Assembly (NCBI RefSeq): GCF_025770735.1
Contig: NZ_JAODPB010000005.1
Location: 124,001 to 188,000 of the forward strand
DNA length: 64,000 nt
Reading direction: 5' to 3'
Source: Shouchella tritolerans
Lineage (GTDB): Bacteria; Bacillota; Bacilli; Bacillales; Bacillaceae_D
This document shows, in pieces, positions 26,460 to 34,327 of the stretch; the stretch's first letter is position 1, and every line of letters starts with the position of its first letter. The notes below the pieces were generated by a model. The model saw only the letters and a list, made by a program, of their open reading frames with translations, did no database searches and had not been told where the DNA came from. Position numbers and translations under genes: made by a program.

Positions 26460-27023
26460 TTAAGCACTTCTTTTTTCTTCCACAACCCGTCCTGTATCTC
26501 CTTCACCTAAAGCATGACGGACACGGACAGCAATAAAAGCAGCCAGTACTGCTTTTGCCGTATCTCCTGGAATAAAAGCGATATTAAGCATGAGCGCTTC
26601 GCTAATAGATGTGGCTGTCACTTGCGACAAGTACAGCGCCCCGCATCCATAGAGAAGAAACATTCCGACGATGATATTGACAGCCATTAGTTTCCAAACA
26701 TTTAAGCGCTTGGCGTAAGTGGCATAGCAGCCGACTAGAAACGCAACCAGTATCCAGCCAAATAAATAACCGCCTGTCGGGCCGAATAAATGGCCGACAC
26801 CCCCTCGCCCCCCTGACAAAAGCGGGACTGAGCAAGCGACAAGGAGAAGAAAAAGCATCATGGATGCTGCCCCCCGTTTAGCTCCCAAAATGCCGCCAGC
26901 TAGCATCGGCGCAATCGACTGGATCGTAATTGGTACTGGACCTATTGGGATAGATGGAACCACTCCCATAACCCCTGTTAAAGCTGCCATCATGGCAATA
27001 GCCATTTGTTGTTTTAAATTCAT
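26460..27023 (-). CDS. bioY: Biotin transporter BioY (ECF substrate-binding component)
   Basis: This 187-residue membrane protein has about six hydrophobic segments. The BioY signature is seen in GPVPITIQSIAPMLAGGILGAK and GGRGGVGHLFGPTGGYLFGW. It binds biotin and works with an energising EcfAAT module encoded elsewhere, or alone at low rate. AGGAAAGC precedes the ATG. A sigma-A promoter covered by a BirA-like operator lies upstream, so expression should fall when biotin is ample. No bio biosynthesis genes are seen nearby. Confidence 0.93.
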   Translation of the reverse strand: MNLKQQMAIAMMAALTGVMGVVPSIPIGPVPITIQSIAPMLAGGILGAKRGAASMMLFLLLVACSVPLLSGGRGGVGHLFGPTGGYLFGWILVAFLVGCYATYAKRLNVWKLMAVNIIVGMFLLYGCGALYLSQVTATSISEALMLNIAFIPGDTAKAVLAAFIAVRVRHALGEGDTGRVVEEKRSA

Positions 27024-27052
27024 GCTTTCCTATTCCCTTTCGTTTTTCTTTT

Positions 27053-27081
27053 ACTATAAGGAGATCCAATCTTTTTGTCAA
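27053..27081 (-). promoter_or_regulatory. Sigma-A promoter of bioY
   Basis: On the minus strand there is a perfect TTGACA, exactly 17 bases, then TATAGT. The -35 is embedded in the left arm of the BirA-like palindrome. Confidence 0.85.
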
Positions 27082-27105
27082 CCTATTAAACGAAATGGTT
27101 AACAA
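27075..27105 (-). promoter_or_regulatory. BirA-like biotin operator
   Basis: TTGTCAACC (27075-27083) and GGTTAACAA (27097-27105) are inverted repeats matching in 8 of 9 positions around a 13-bp spacer. The Bacillus BirA site is TTGTTAACC, spacer, GGTTAACAA. The position over the -35 fits repression. The spacer is slightly shorter than the usual 14-16. Confidence 0.7.
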
Positions 27106-27121
27106 ACGAACAAAGGGAAAC

Positions 27122-27151
27122 TTGACTTTGTTAAAAGGCCTCGCTTATGAT
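27122..27151 (+). promoter_or_regulatory. Sigma-A promoter of the MoaC-like gene
   Basis: TTGACT, 18 bases, TATGAT, about 37 bases before the start codon. It is divergent from, and close to, the bioY operator. Confidence 0.55.
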
Positions 27152-27188
27152 AAGGATAAATAAGGAACGGAGCGAAAAGAGGGTTGGT

Positions 27189-27635
27189 ATGTGGCGTAAG
27201 CAGGAAGGGGCTCATACAGGGCTAACAGAATTGCCAAAAACAAACGCAACATCACAGCAAGCGATTGCGAAGACAAGCGTGCAAATGAACCGCGAACTTT
27301 ATGAAAGTTTGCAACGAGGCGCCTTGCATGAGGCTTCGGTGCTTGAAAACGCAAGGGCAGCGGGCACGCTCGCGGCAAAAAAGACATCTTCTGTTTTGCC
27401 ATATTGCCATTTTAAGCCGTTAACGGCGGTAGCTATTTCCTTTGATTGGAAAGTTGGATCAGGGGTTTGGGAGTTGCTGATCGAAGCGGAAGTAAAAGCA
27501 CGGCATTCTACAACTGTCGATTCGGAAGCCCTGATGGCTGCCACGGTTACAGCGCTCGCGGTATTTGACTCTTGCAAATCCATTTCTCAAAGCATTGTTC
27601 TAGGTCCTTGTTACCTCTCAAGAAAACGTACATAA
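27189..27635 (+). CDS. MoaC-like protein (cyclic pyranopterin monophosphate synthase family), divergent
   Basis: The 148 residues align by eye with MoaC over the core. AGTLAAKKTSSVLPYCHFKP corresponds to the AAKRT...PLCHP motif, SEALMAATVTALAVFDSCKS to the MEAL...YDMCK motif, and SIVLGPCYLSRK to the C-terminus. Catalytic Lys51, His77, Glu114, Asp128 and Lys131 (E. coli numbering) have counterparts. Glu112 appears as Asp, CHP is CHF and the N-terminal MVDVS is lost. MoaC converts the MoaA product to cyclic pyranopterin monophosphate in molybdenum cofactor synthesis. No other moa gene adjoins. The ATG at 27189 has GAGGG five bases upstream. Activity is uncertain given the divergence. Confidence 0.75.
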   Translation: MWRKQEGAHTGLTELPKTNATSQQAIAKTSVQMNRELYESLQRGALHEASVLENARAAGTLAAKKTSSVLPYCHFKPLTAVAISFDWKVGSGVWELLIEAEVKARHSTTVDSEALMAATVTALAVFDSCKSISQSIVLGPCYLSRKRT

Positions 27636-27671
27636 ACAAAGCGAACCGTATATGGAAACGGTTCGCTTTGT
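27636..27671. terminator. Bidirectional hairpin between MoaC-like and PfpI-family genes
   Basis: A perfect 13-bp stem ACAAAGCGAACCG / CGGTTCGCTTTGT has a 10-nt loop. The following T-run is short on both strands, but its place between convergent stops (27635 and 27680) supports termination. Confidence 0.75.
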
Positions 27672-27679
27672 TGGTAGCT

Positions 27680-28198
27680 TTAATCTGCCAACACGTTTAA
27701 CGATTCACGGTTGAAAGCTGGCAAATCATCAGGTGTCCGGCTTGTCACCAAATTATTGTTGCAGACGACGACTTCTTCATCTTTAAATATGGCACCGGCA
27801 TTTTTTAGATCAGGTACGATCGGTTTGACCCCTGTCACAGTCCGTCCTTTCAAGACATCCGCATTGATTAAAAGTTGTGGACCGTGGCAAATCGCCATAA
27901 TTGGTTTGCCTGCCTGAGCGAATGCTTTCGTAAATTCGACAAAACGGTCATCCCCGCGAAGCTGGTCTGGCGAAAAGCCTCCAGGAAGCAACAAGGCGTC
28001 AAAGTCGCCCACATGAACATCGTCAATGCTTTTGTCAATTGTTACTTTTGCGTTGCCTTGCTTACCTGTCACCGTTTTGCCTGCTTCTTTTTCAATTGTG
28101 ACCAACTCATGGCCTGCTTCCGTTAACGCTTCTTTCGGATCCGTGTATTCCACATCTTCAAAAAGATCCGTAATGAGTACAGCGACTTTCTTACCCAT
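27680..28198 (-). CDS. yfkM: DJ-1/PfpI family protein (YfkM-like general stress protein)
   Basis: This 172-residue protein has a flavodoxin-like fold. The nucleophile elbow is AICHGPQLL with Cys about 104 followed by His, and the acidic residue is in LFEDVEY. It is very like B. subtilis YfkM (general stress protein 18, also 172 residues); related proteins act as proteases, glyoxalases or deglycases. The start is the ATG at 28198 (MGKKVAVLI), with AAAGGG upstream. The longer frame to 28240 has no site. It is inserted between minD and the spoIVF region. Confidence 0.88.
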   Translation of the reverse strand: MGKKVAVLITDLFEDVEYTDPKEALTEAGHELVTIEKEAGKTVTGKQGNAKVTIDKSIDDVHVGDFDALLLPGGFSPDQLRGDDRFVEFTKAFAQAGKPIMAICHGPQLLINADVLKGRTVTGVKPIVPDLKNAGAIFKDEEVVVCNNNLVTSRTPDDLPAFNRESLNVLAD

Positions 28199-28279
28199 TT
28201 GTCTATTCACCCTTTCTCTAGCAATGTCTACTTGTGTCATACCCTGGCTGTTTTCCGATTAAACATGGGCACATACCAT

Positions 28280-28307
28280 AAAAAAAAGAATCTGCATAGC
28301 AGATTCT
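28280..28307 (-). terminator. Intrinsic terminator downstream of minD
   Basis: AGAATCTGC / GCAGATTCT with a 3-nt loop is followed by eight T on the minus strand. It is about 170 bp past the minD stop, after repeat copy 2. Confidence 0.8.
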
Positions 28308-28420
28308 CAGCCTGTAGACAAACGCTCGCATACTTCGCGTTTGTCTCGGGCATATGTTTACGAACTCCCGTTCTATTCGCATCTTCCCTCGCCCGCACTC
28401 CTCAGCTGACAAGCGTTTTT
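28308..28420 (-). repeat. Terminator-linked repeat, copy 2
   Basis: On the plus strand it begins CAGCCTGTAGACAAAC, then GCTCGC. It contains a perfect 10-bp inverted repeat AGACAAACGC / GCGTTTGTCT (28317-28346). Its far half (from about 28365, CTCCCGTTCT to CAAGCGTTTT) aligns by eye with the far half of copy 3. It lies between minD and its terminator and holds no ORF. Confidence 0.65.
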
Positions 28421-28478
28421 TATAGCCTGGGTAAGGTTAGACTTTGTCGACAATCTCAAAGCTGCGCTCTGAGCGCAG

Positions 28479-29273
28479 TTAACGGACTCCAAACAGCCGT
28501 TTTATTTTTGAAAACACCGTATTGCTTTCCTCAATCGCCATCAATGGGACTGTTTCCCCTAAAATTCTTCTCCCAATGTTGCGGTAAGCAATTGACGCTT
28601 TACTCGATGTATGTAGGGCAATGGGCTCGCCTTTATTCGAATGTTTAATGACCTGGTCATCATCCACAACGATACCAAGTAAATCAATAGCAAGGATAGA
28701 GGTAATTTCTTCCACATCTAGCATCTCACCATTTTTCACCATATGATTGCGTATACGGTTCACAATTAGCCGTGGGCGCTCAATATTCTCTTGTTCAAGC
28801 AACCCGATAATTCGATCAGCATCGCGGACGGCAGACACTTCCGGCGTAGTGACAACAATTGCTTTATCAGCGCCGGCAACTGCATTACGGAAACCATGCT
28901 CGATTCCAGCTGGACAATCGATGATGACATAATCATAGTCTTCTTTTAATTCGTTGACCAGGCTTTTTAACTGCTCCGGCAACACATCGGTTTTATCTTT
29001 CGTCTGTGCCGCAGGTAACAAGTATAAATGGTCAAACCGCTTGTCTTTGATGAGCGCCTGCTTTAATTTGCAGCGGCCTTCCACCACGTCTACCAAGTCA
29101 TAGATAATCCGATTTTCCAGTCCCATCACAACGTCAAGATTCCTCAGGCCAATGTCTGCGTCGATTAAGCATACCTTTTTGCCTGATAGCGCCAGCGCCG
29201 TTCCAATATTCGCTGAGGTTGTCGTTTTGCCGACTCCGCCCTTGCCGCTTGTTACAACGATCGCTTCACCCAC
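28479..29273 (-). CDS. minD: Septum site-determining ATPase MinD
   Basis: This 264-residue deviant-Walker ATPase places the MinC division inhibitor at the membrane. It has GKGGVGKTTTSANIG, the DADIGLRNLD box and a C-terminal amphipathic membrane-targeting helix (SKIKRLFGVR). The start is a GTG at 29273 behind AAGGGGGATGA. It follows minC by 29 bp. Confidence 0.97.
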   Translation of the reverse strand: MGEAIVVTSGKGGVGKTTTSANIGTALALSGKKVCLIDADIGLRNLDVVMGLENRIIYDLVDVVEGRCKLKQALIKDKRFDHLYLLPAAQTKDKTDVLPEQLKSLVNELKEDYDYVIIDCPAGIEHGFRNAVAGADKAIVVTTPEVSAVRDADRIIGLLEQENIERPRLIVNRIRNHMVKNGEMLDVEEITSILAIDLLGIVVDDDQVIKHSNKGEPIALHTSSKASIAYRNIGRRILGETVPLMAIEESNTVFSKIKRLFGVR

Positions 29274-29302
29274 GCTCTCATCCCCCTTTTTCTTTTGTCA
29301 AT

Positions 29303-29986
29303 CTAGGAAACGGCTTCCTTGTTGATTTCCGCTGCCACATCCAAAAGCCGCTGCACTCGTTCAATGCGAATGCTGCCGTTCGCCTCATCTAAAAAGGCTG
29401 CTTTCATATGATCCTCTACAGCCTCCTCCTTATCGACAAAATACAGCGATTCGTCTGCAATTTGTAACCCAGCAGGAGCCATCATTGCAGCACAAATGCG
29501 GGCATCCCGTTTTCCTTCAAACCCGGCATGAGCACGTCCTTTTAAAGCGCCCATTACATAAATGCTCCCTGTAGCCGTCAGGAGCCCGCCAGGATTAATG
29601 TCGCCGACAAGCAAGACATTTCCTTTGACATGGACGACTTGACCAGAACGGATCATTCTCGTTAAAGTCGTTGTTTGCGCATGCTCTTTCATCAATTGTG
29701 CTTCTTCCCAAGAAATCACACCAGAATCATAGTGCTCAATCCGCATATTGCGTCCTTCTGTGACAACCGCTTCTAGCTGCGCTTTGTCTTCCTCATTTAA
29801 ATACCGGTTGCCCAAATCCATTTTAACGTAAACAGGCCGATCTTCTTCTCCACTTTTGTAATAATTGGCCGAAAGTTTGTCTGCAAGCTCATTTATTAAT
29901 TCATCAAAAGAACAGCGGTCATCTAAAAGAAACGTCAACCCATCCTTTGTGCCTTTGATGGTGACGAATGATTTTCCACGTGTCAT
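29303..29986 (-). CDS. minC: Septum site-determining protein MinC
   Basis: This 227-residue FtsZ polymerisation inhibitor has an N-terminal FtsZ-binding domain and a C-terminal beta-helix with GNVLLVGDINPGG and GALKGRAHAGFEG, the MinD-binding part. GAGGTGAT precedes the ATG. It forms a mreBCD-minCD run as in B. subtilis, 80 bp after mreD. Confidence 0.96.
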   Translation of the reverse strand: MTRGKSFVTIKGTKDGLTFLLDDRCSFDELINELADKLSANYYKSGEEDRPVYVKMDLGNRYLNEEDKAQLEAVVTEGRNMRIEHYDSGVISWEEAQLMKEHAQTTTLTRMIRSGQVVHVKGNVLLVGDINPGGLLTATGSIYVMGALKGRAHAGFEGKRDARICAAMMAPAGLQIADESLYFVDKEEAVEDHMKAAFLDEANGSIRIERVQRLLDVAAEINKEAVS

Positions 29987-30066
29987 CCACGATCACCTCG
30001 GTACCTATCTCTTTGTCGTTTCGTTTCTATCAAGACTAGTTCCACACGATCCGCCAAACTCCTGCT

Positions 30067-30591
30067 TTAGCGCTGGCGAATGCGCGCTTGCTCTAAGACA
30101 TGGGCAGCGAGTTTACGCACAGGGAGAACAATGAGGATCGCAAAAGCGCTGTTTAACACAAGTGTTGGCAAAAGCCGGTCCATAAAAAAGGTGCTCCCTT
30201 GCATTTCTGTTACGCCCAAAACATAAAATAGACCGTATTGGTAGTATTCAAATGCAAAAACAGCAACGATAGCGAGCACGACAGCCCAAAGCGCCGATTC
30301 CTTTACAGCTTTTAAAGGAATCGCAAGCGCATAGCCGAGGCAAGCAAAGCCAAACGTATAGATGCCAAGATAGTTTGTATAGACGACATCAAAGATTAGC
30401 CCGAATGCAAGCCCGTACAACAGCCCTACCTGCTTGCCAGAATAAAGGCCAATCAGCACAATAACGATAAGCGCGAAGCGAGAGACGACGATTTGGTCAG
30501 AGCCTGTGTAATTAAGAAGCAAATTAGGCAACAAGGAGCCTTCTACAACGAGTAAAAAGAGGAGAACGAGCGAAAAGTACGTTCTACTCAT
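30067..30591 (-). CDS. mreD: Rod shape-determining protein MreD
   Basis: This 174-residue integral membrane protein has about five segments. It is part of the elongasome that links MreB filaments to cell-wall synthesis. The segment GLLYGLAFGLIFDVVYTNYLG is the typical core. It overlaps mreC by 4 bp. Confidence 0.94.
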   Translation of the reverse strand: MSRTYFSLVLLFLLVVEGSLLPNLLLNYTGSDQIVVSRFALIVIVLIGLYSGKQVGLLYGLAFGLIFDVVYTNYLGIYTFGFACLGYALAIPLKAVKESALWAVVLAIVAVFAFEYYQYGLFYVLGVTEMQGSTFFMDRLLPTLVLNSAFAILIVLPVRKLAAHVLEQARIRQR

Positions 30592-31469
30592 TCCGACCCA
30601 CCTTCTTCAAGCAGCTCCTCATCCATAGACGGTAGATGACGCTGAACGATGAACACATAATCGAGTGCCGAAAAATCTGCTGTTGGGCGAATGTATACAT
30701 TTTGAGAAAGACCATATTCGTCTGCTTCCGTATGGTCCACTTCTCCTATCAACAGACCAGCCGGATAGACATCGCCAAGGCCTGAAGTCGTTACCGTTTG
30801 TCCTTCTTCAATTTCACTTTCCACGTCAACTTTGCGCATGATCAATAAATCATTTTCTTCATCATAACCTTCGATGAAACCGACAGCCGTGTCCTCCTCG
30901 AGCACCACTTGTGCAGACACCCGATTTGTCGGATCATTGTCGCTAAGCAGCTGTACGTAGGATGTAAACTTGCTAGTCCGGCTCACTTTGCCGATTAATC
31001 CACCTTGCGAATCAACAACGGCCATGTCGGCAGTGACTTCGTCTGTTTGTCCGCGGTTTAAGCCAACGTATTGCTCCCAAGCATCTGGAGAACGGTTAAT
31101 GACAACAGCAGGGATTTGATCATAATCGTTTAGCGTTTCGTCAATCCCAAGCATATCGACTAAACGGGCATTTTCTTCTTTTAGGAGGTCCCGTTCCACC
31201 GAGATTTGCGTATACTCTTCAAGCCGCGCCCGCAAAAGTTGGTTTTCGTTATAGACGTCAAAGATTTCTTGGATGTTTTCATAGATGCCGCCAACAAAAT
31301 GGGCGGGCCGGGCAAAGACATTTTGCACCCACCCTATTGCATCACGCATAATTTGTTCCGGCTCTGACAAATCCCGATCCCGATTCATCGAGAATCCAAT
31401 TAACGCCACTAGAATGATAATGCTCACCAGTAAGACGATAAGCTTTTTATTGGAGAAAAAAGACCTCAT
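30588..31469 (-). CDS. mreC: Rod shape-determining protein MreC
   Basis: This 293-residue protein has one N-terminal membrane anchor (about 9-27), a coiled-coil stretch (ENQLLRARLEEYTQISVERD) and an extracellular double beta-barrel with AVVINRSPDAWEQYVGLNRG and SGLGDVYPAGLLIGEV. It connects the cell-wall synthases with MreB/MreD. It is 11 bp downstream of mreB. Confidence 0.96.
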   Translation of the reverse strand: MRSFFSNKKLIVLLVSIIILVALIGFSMNRDRDLSEPEQIMRDAIGWVQNVFARPAHFVGGIYENIQEIFDVYNENQLLRARLEEYTQISVERDLLKEENARLVDMLGIDETLNDYDQIPAVVINRSPDAWEQYVGLNRGQTDEVTADMAVVDSQGGLIGKVSRTSKFTSYVQLLSDNDPTNRVSAQVVLEEDTAVGFIEGYDEENDLLIMRKVDVESEIEEGQTVTTSGLGDVYPAGLLIGEVDHTEADEYGLSQNVYIRPTADFSALDYVFIVQRHLPSMDEELLEEGGSE

Positions 31470-31480
31470 CCCTTACACCC

Positions 31481-32515
31481 TTACTTCCAGTCCGATCTTG
31501 TTTGGCTACTTGACTTGCCCCGGAACAAATGAATGTTTTCCAAAGCTTTTCCTGTGCCAATTGCCACGCAGTCAAGCGGTTCTTCAGCGACAATGACCGG
31601 CATATTCGTTTCCTCACTTAGGACTTTGTCCAAGTTGCGCAACAGCGCCCCTCCACCAGTTAAAACAATGCCACGGTCCATAATATCGGCTGCAAGTTCA
31701 GGTGGCGATTGCTCAAGCGTGCCTTTCACTCCGTCAATAATCGTTGCCACTGTATCCGCCAATGCATTGGATATTTCTTCGGCCGTCACCGTAATGGTTT
31801 TCGGCAACCCAGTCAACAAATCACGGCCGCGTATGTCCATCTCACCGTTTTGCTCGTCGTCGGAACTGGCCGAACCAATTTCCAGCTTCAACGTTTCAGC
31901 AGTCCGCTCGCCAATCAGTAAGTTGTATGTCTTTTTCACATATTGAATAATGGCATCGTCCATTTCATCGCCAGCGACACGGATTGACTGGCTCGTGACA
32001 ATTCCTCCTAAAGAAATGATCGCGACTTCCGTCGTACCACCGCCAATATCAACTACCATGCTTCCCGTAGGTTCCCAGACAGGAAGGTTGGCGCCAATCG
32101 CAGCCGCAAATGGTTCCTCTAGCGTATAAGCTTCTTTAGCACCTGCTTGTTTTGTCGCATCTTCAACCGCCCGTTTTTCGACAGCAGTAATGCCTGAAGG
32201 CACACATACCATGACAGCCGGTTTTTTACTAAACATAGAACTGTTTTTCATTGCCTGTTGGATGAAGTATTTTAACATCGTCGCCGTCGTGTCAAAATCG
32301 GCAATCACGCCGTCTTTCATCGGGCGAACGGCAACGATGTTGCCTGGCGTACGGCCAATCATATTTTTGGCGTCATTTCCGACTGCTTGAATCGAATTTG
32401 TATCGGTCCTTAGCGCGACTACAGATGGCTCGCGTAGCACAATCCCTTTTCCTTTTGTATATACGAGTGTATTTGCTGTTCCTAAATCGATTCCAATATC
32501 TTTGCTTCCAAACAT
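31481..32515 (-). CDS. mreB: Rod shape-determining actin homologue MreB
   Basis: This 344-residue actin-fold ATPase polymerises under the membrane and guides lateral wall growth. It has phosphate 1 [10 protein letters not shown], phosphate 2 [12 protein letters not shown] and adenosine motif [13 protein letters not shown]. The N-terminal MFGSKDIG is the usual start. The ATG has no clear ribosome site in the preceding 20 bases. A 20-codon ORF with a good site ends one base before it (TAAAATG), which may supply ribosomes by reinitiation. Confidence 0.97.
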   Translation of the reverse strand: MFGSKDIGIDLGTANTLVYTKGKGIVLREPSVVALRTDTNSIQAVGNDAKNMIGRTPGNIVAVRPMKDGVIADFDTTATMLKYFIQQAMKNSSMFSKKPAVMVCVPSGITAVEKRAVEDATKQAGAKEAYTLEEPFAAAIGANLPVWEPTGSMVVDIGGGTTEVAIISLGGIVTSQSIRVAGDEMDDAIIQYVKKTYNLLIGERTAETLKLEIGSASSDDEQNGEMDIRGRDLLTGLPKTITVTAEEISNALADTVATIIDGVKGTLEQSPPELAADIMDRGIVLTGGGALLRNLDKVLSEETNMPVIVAEEPLDCVAIGTGKALENIHLFRGKSSSQTRSDWK

Positions 32516-32516
32516 T

Positions 32517-32579
32517 TTATATGTACTGTCCGACCAAAATACAGCCGCTGTTACGCTGGCTGCTACCCCTAATGATCAA
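32517..32579 (-). CDS. Possible 20-codon leader ORF before mreB
   Basis: A TTG start at 32579 with AGGGAGG eight bases upstream reads 20 codons to a TAA that is one base before the mreB ATG. The peptide ([20 protein letters not shown]) has no known family. The arrangement suggests translational coupling but could be chance. Confidence 0.3.
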   Translation of the reverse strand: MIIRGSSQRNSGCILVGQYI

Positions 32580-32677
32580 ACAGAAAGCCTCCCTTTATTA
32601 CACGTAGGTTCGTGTCTTTTGTTTTTTGTGTTCATAGTGTGAAACATCGCTTGTCATAATATGAAATCATACCCATT

Positions 32678-32683
32678 ATTATA
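32678..32683 (-). promoter_or_regulatory. Putative -10 box upstream of mreB
   Basis: A TATAAT on the minus strand lies in the AT-rich 236-bp gap between radC and mreB. No good -35 is seen. A terminator for radC is not obvious in this gap. Confidence 0.35.
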
Positions 32684-32751
32684 TCGAATAACTGCAAAAA
32701 AAAATAGCCTTAAAGTTCCCCAGGCATAAAAATCTGTCCAAAGTCTGACAC

Positions 32752-33444
32752 TCACGAAATCGTTGCTAAAAAACCACGTTCTTTTAGGCTAATAAAACAA
32801 CCATCACCAACAATAATATGGTCGAGTAATTCAATTCCGAGGATGGCTCCAGCTTGACGCAAACGCTTGGTAACACTGATGTCTTCCGGGCTTGGACTTG
32901 GGTCTCCGCTAGGGTGATTATGGAGGCAAATGACGGAGGCAGAGGATGACTGAAGAGCTTCTTTAAATACCTCCCGTGGATGGACAATGCTGGCATTGAG
33001 GCTGCCAATAAAGAGCGTTTTTTGCTTTATCACATGATTTTTTGTATTTAAATACAATGCTACAAAGTGTTCTTGTTGAAGGCCGCGCATATCTTCCGAA
33101 ACGAGCTCTGCCGCATCTTCAGGCGAGGAAATCACGGGTCTTACCAGCTTGGTTTCTTTCTGAATTCTCCTTCCTAGCTCAATCGCAGCAGACAATTCAA
33201 TTGCTTTAGCCAAACCAATGCCTGGCACTTTTTGAATTTCTTCTAACGGCGCTTCACTGAACATCGCCAACGTCGGAAATTTGCTTAATAACGCGGACGC
33301 TACATGCAGCGCCGAGCTTTGCTTCGTGCCTGTCCGAAGCAAAATCGCGACAATTTCTTGATTTGACAATGCTTTGGCCCCTTCACGGATAAACCGTTCC
33401 CGCGGGCGTTCTGTTTGCGGAACATCGCGTATAAGCAACGTCAT
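32752..33444 (-). CDS. radC: RadC family protein (JAB/MPN domain)
   Basis: This 230-residue protein has an N-terminal helix-hairpin-helix-like part (IQKVPGIGLAKAIEL) and a C-terminal JAMM metalloprotease-like domain with the complete zinc motif HNHPSGDPSPSPED. The historical DNA-repair role is doubtful and the function is unsettled. It lies 13 bp after maf, the conserved Bacillus order. Confidence 0.95.
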   Translation of the reverse strand: MTLLIRDVPQTERPRERFIREGAKALSNQEIVAILLRTGTKQSSALHVASALLSKFPTLAMFSEAPLEEIQKVPGIGLAKAIELSAAIELGRRIQKETKLVRPVISSPEDAAELVSEDMRGLQQEHFVALYLNTKNHVIKQKTLFIGSLNASIVHPREVFKEALQSSSASVICLHNHPSGDPSPSPEDISVTKRLRQAGAILGIELLDHIIVGDGCFISLKERGFLATIS

Positions 33445-33457
33445 AATCCAACTCCTT

Positions 33458-34033
33458 TTAACCGATATTCGGATAGATATGAAATGTTTCCAGCGCTTTT
33501 GCTGTTTTTGAAATAGGTAGCCCCGCTACTGTATAAAAATCCCCTTCTATTCGCGAGACAAAAATGGCGCCAAAGCTTTGAATTCCATATGCCCCAGCTT
33601 TATCGAGCGAATCGCCTGATTGCAAATAGCGCTCTAACCGCTCTGGTGTAATTTCATCGAACGTCACTTTGGCGGCATCGGAAAAAACATGTTCTTTGTT
33701 TCCGTGTAGGATGGCGACGCCTGTATAAACCGTATGGGTGCTATTCGACAATTCCATGAGCATCGTTTTTGCTTCTGTCAAATTCGCTGGCTTGCCTAAA
33801 TGCTTGCCATTATGGACAACAATTGTGTCCGCCCCTAGAACAACCGCATTTGGATGATTAGCTGCGACTGAAGCCGCCTTTCGCCTCGCTAGCTCTTTTA
33901 CAATGGTGTCATTATCCCATGATGGGTCAAACGTTTCCTCTACATTGCTTGGTTGGGTAAAAAATTGATAGTGGCATTGCTTTAAAAACTCGCTGCGCCT
34001 CGGGGAACTTGAGGCTAATAGAAAGGTATTCAT
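33458..34033 (-). CDS. maf: Maf-family nucleotide pyrophosphatase
   Basis: This 191-residue enzyme removes non-canonical nucleoside triphosphates (dTTP/UTP type in bacteria). The N-terminal ASSSPRRSEFLKQ loop, the ELARRKAASVA motif and VVLGADTIVV are present, along with DKAGAYGIQSFGA. It is a cytoplasmic house-cleaning enzyme also linked to septum control. It is followed by radC. Upstream, spoIIB is its neighbour in B. subtilis, but here an S9 peptidase intervenes. Confidence 0.96.
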   Translation of the reverse strand: MNTFLLASSSPRRSEFLKQCHYQFFTQPSNVEETFDPSWDNDTIVKELARRKAASVAANHPNAVVLGADTIVVHNGKHLGKPANLTEAKTMLMELSNSTHTVYTGVAILHGNKEHVFSDAAKVTFDEITPERLERYLQSGDSLDKAGAYGIQSFGAIFVSRIEGDFYTVAGLPISKTAKALETFHIYPNIG

Positions 34034-34305
34034 GAAGTCACCTCTACATCGTTTTTATCTAGTGTACAGGTTCTTCGTTAGTTTACCAAATCGTGTACGT
34101 GAAAGACAAGACTGTTTTTTACAGGATTTCTTTAGAGAGAATGTAAATGGAGGGAGCGTATAAGTGTGCCAAACACCCGCCTTCGCCTTAAGATGAACGA
34201 TTTGTCGCCACTGTAGTTGAAAACGCTCTCCTCCAGTAAATCGAGCCGCTCGCAAACAAGGAAACATATCGGCGCGAGCAGCATCGATGGCTACTGATTT
34301 CGATT

Positions 34306-34327
34306 GATAACGCCTGGCAGGCGTATC
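34306..34327 (-). terminator. Hairpin at the end of the S9 peptidase gene
   Basis: GAT..CGCCTG / CAGGCG.ATC forms a short GC stem overlapping the stop codon, but no T-run follows on the minus strand. The 290 bp between this gene and maf (34,034-34,325) otherwise show no supported ORF or motif. Confidence 0.35.

Noticed and set aside
34055-34267. 70-codon minus-strand ORF between maf and the S9 peptidase
   Set aside because: Odd composition (many Lys, Cys and Arg in a basic tail), no ribosome site and no family resemblance.
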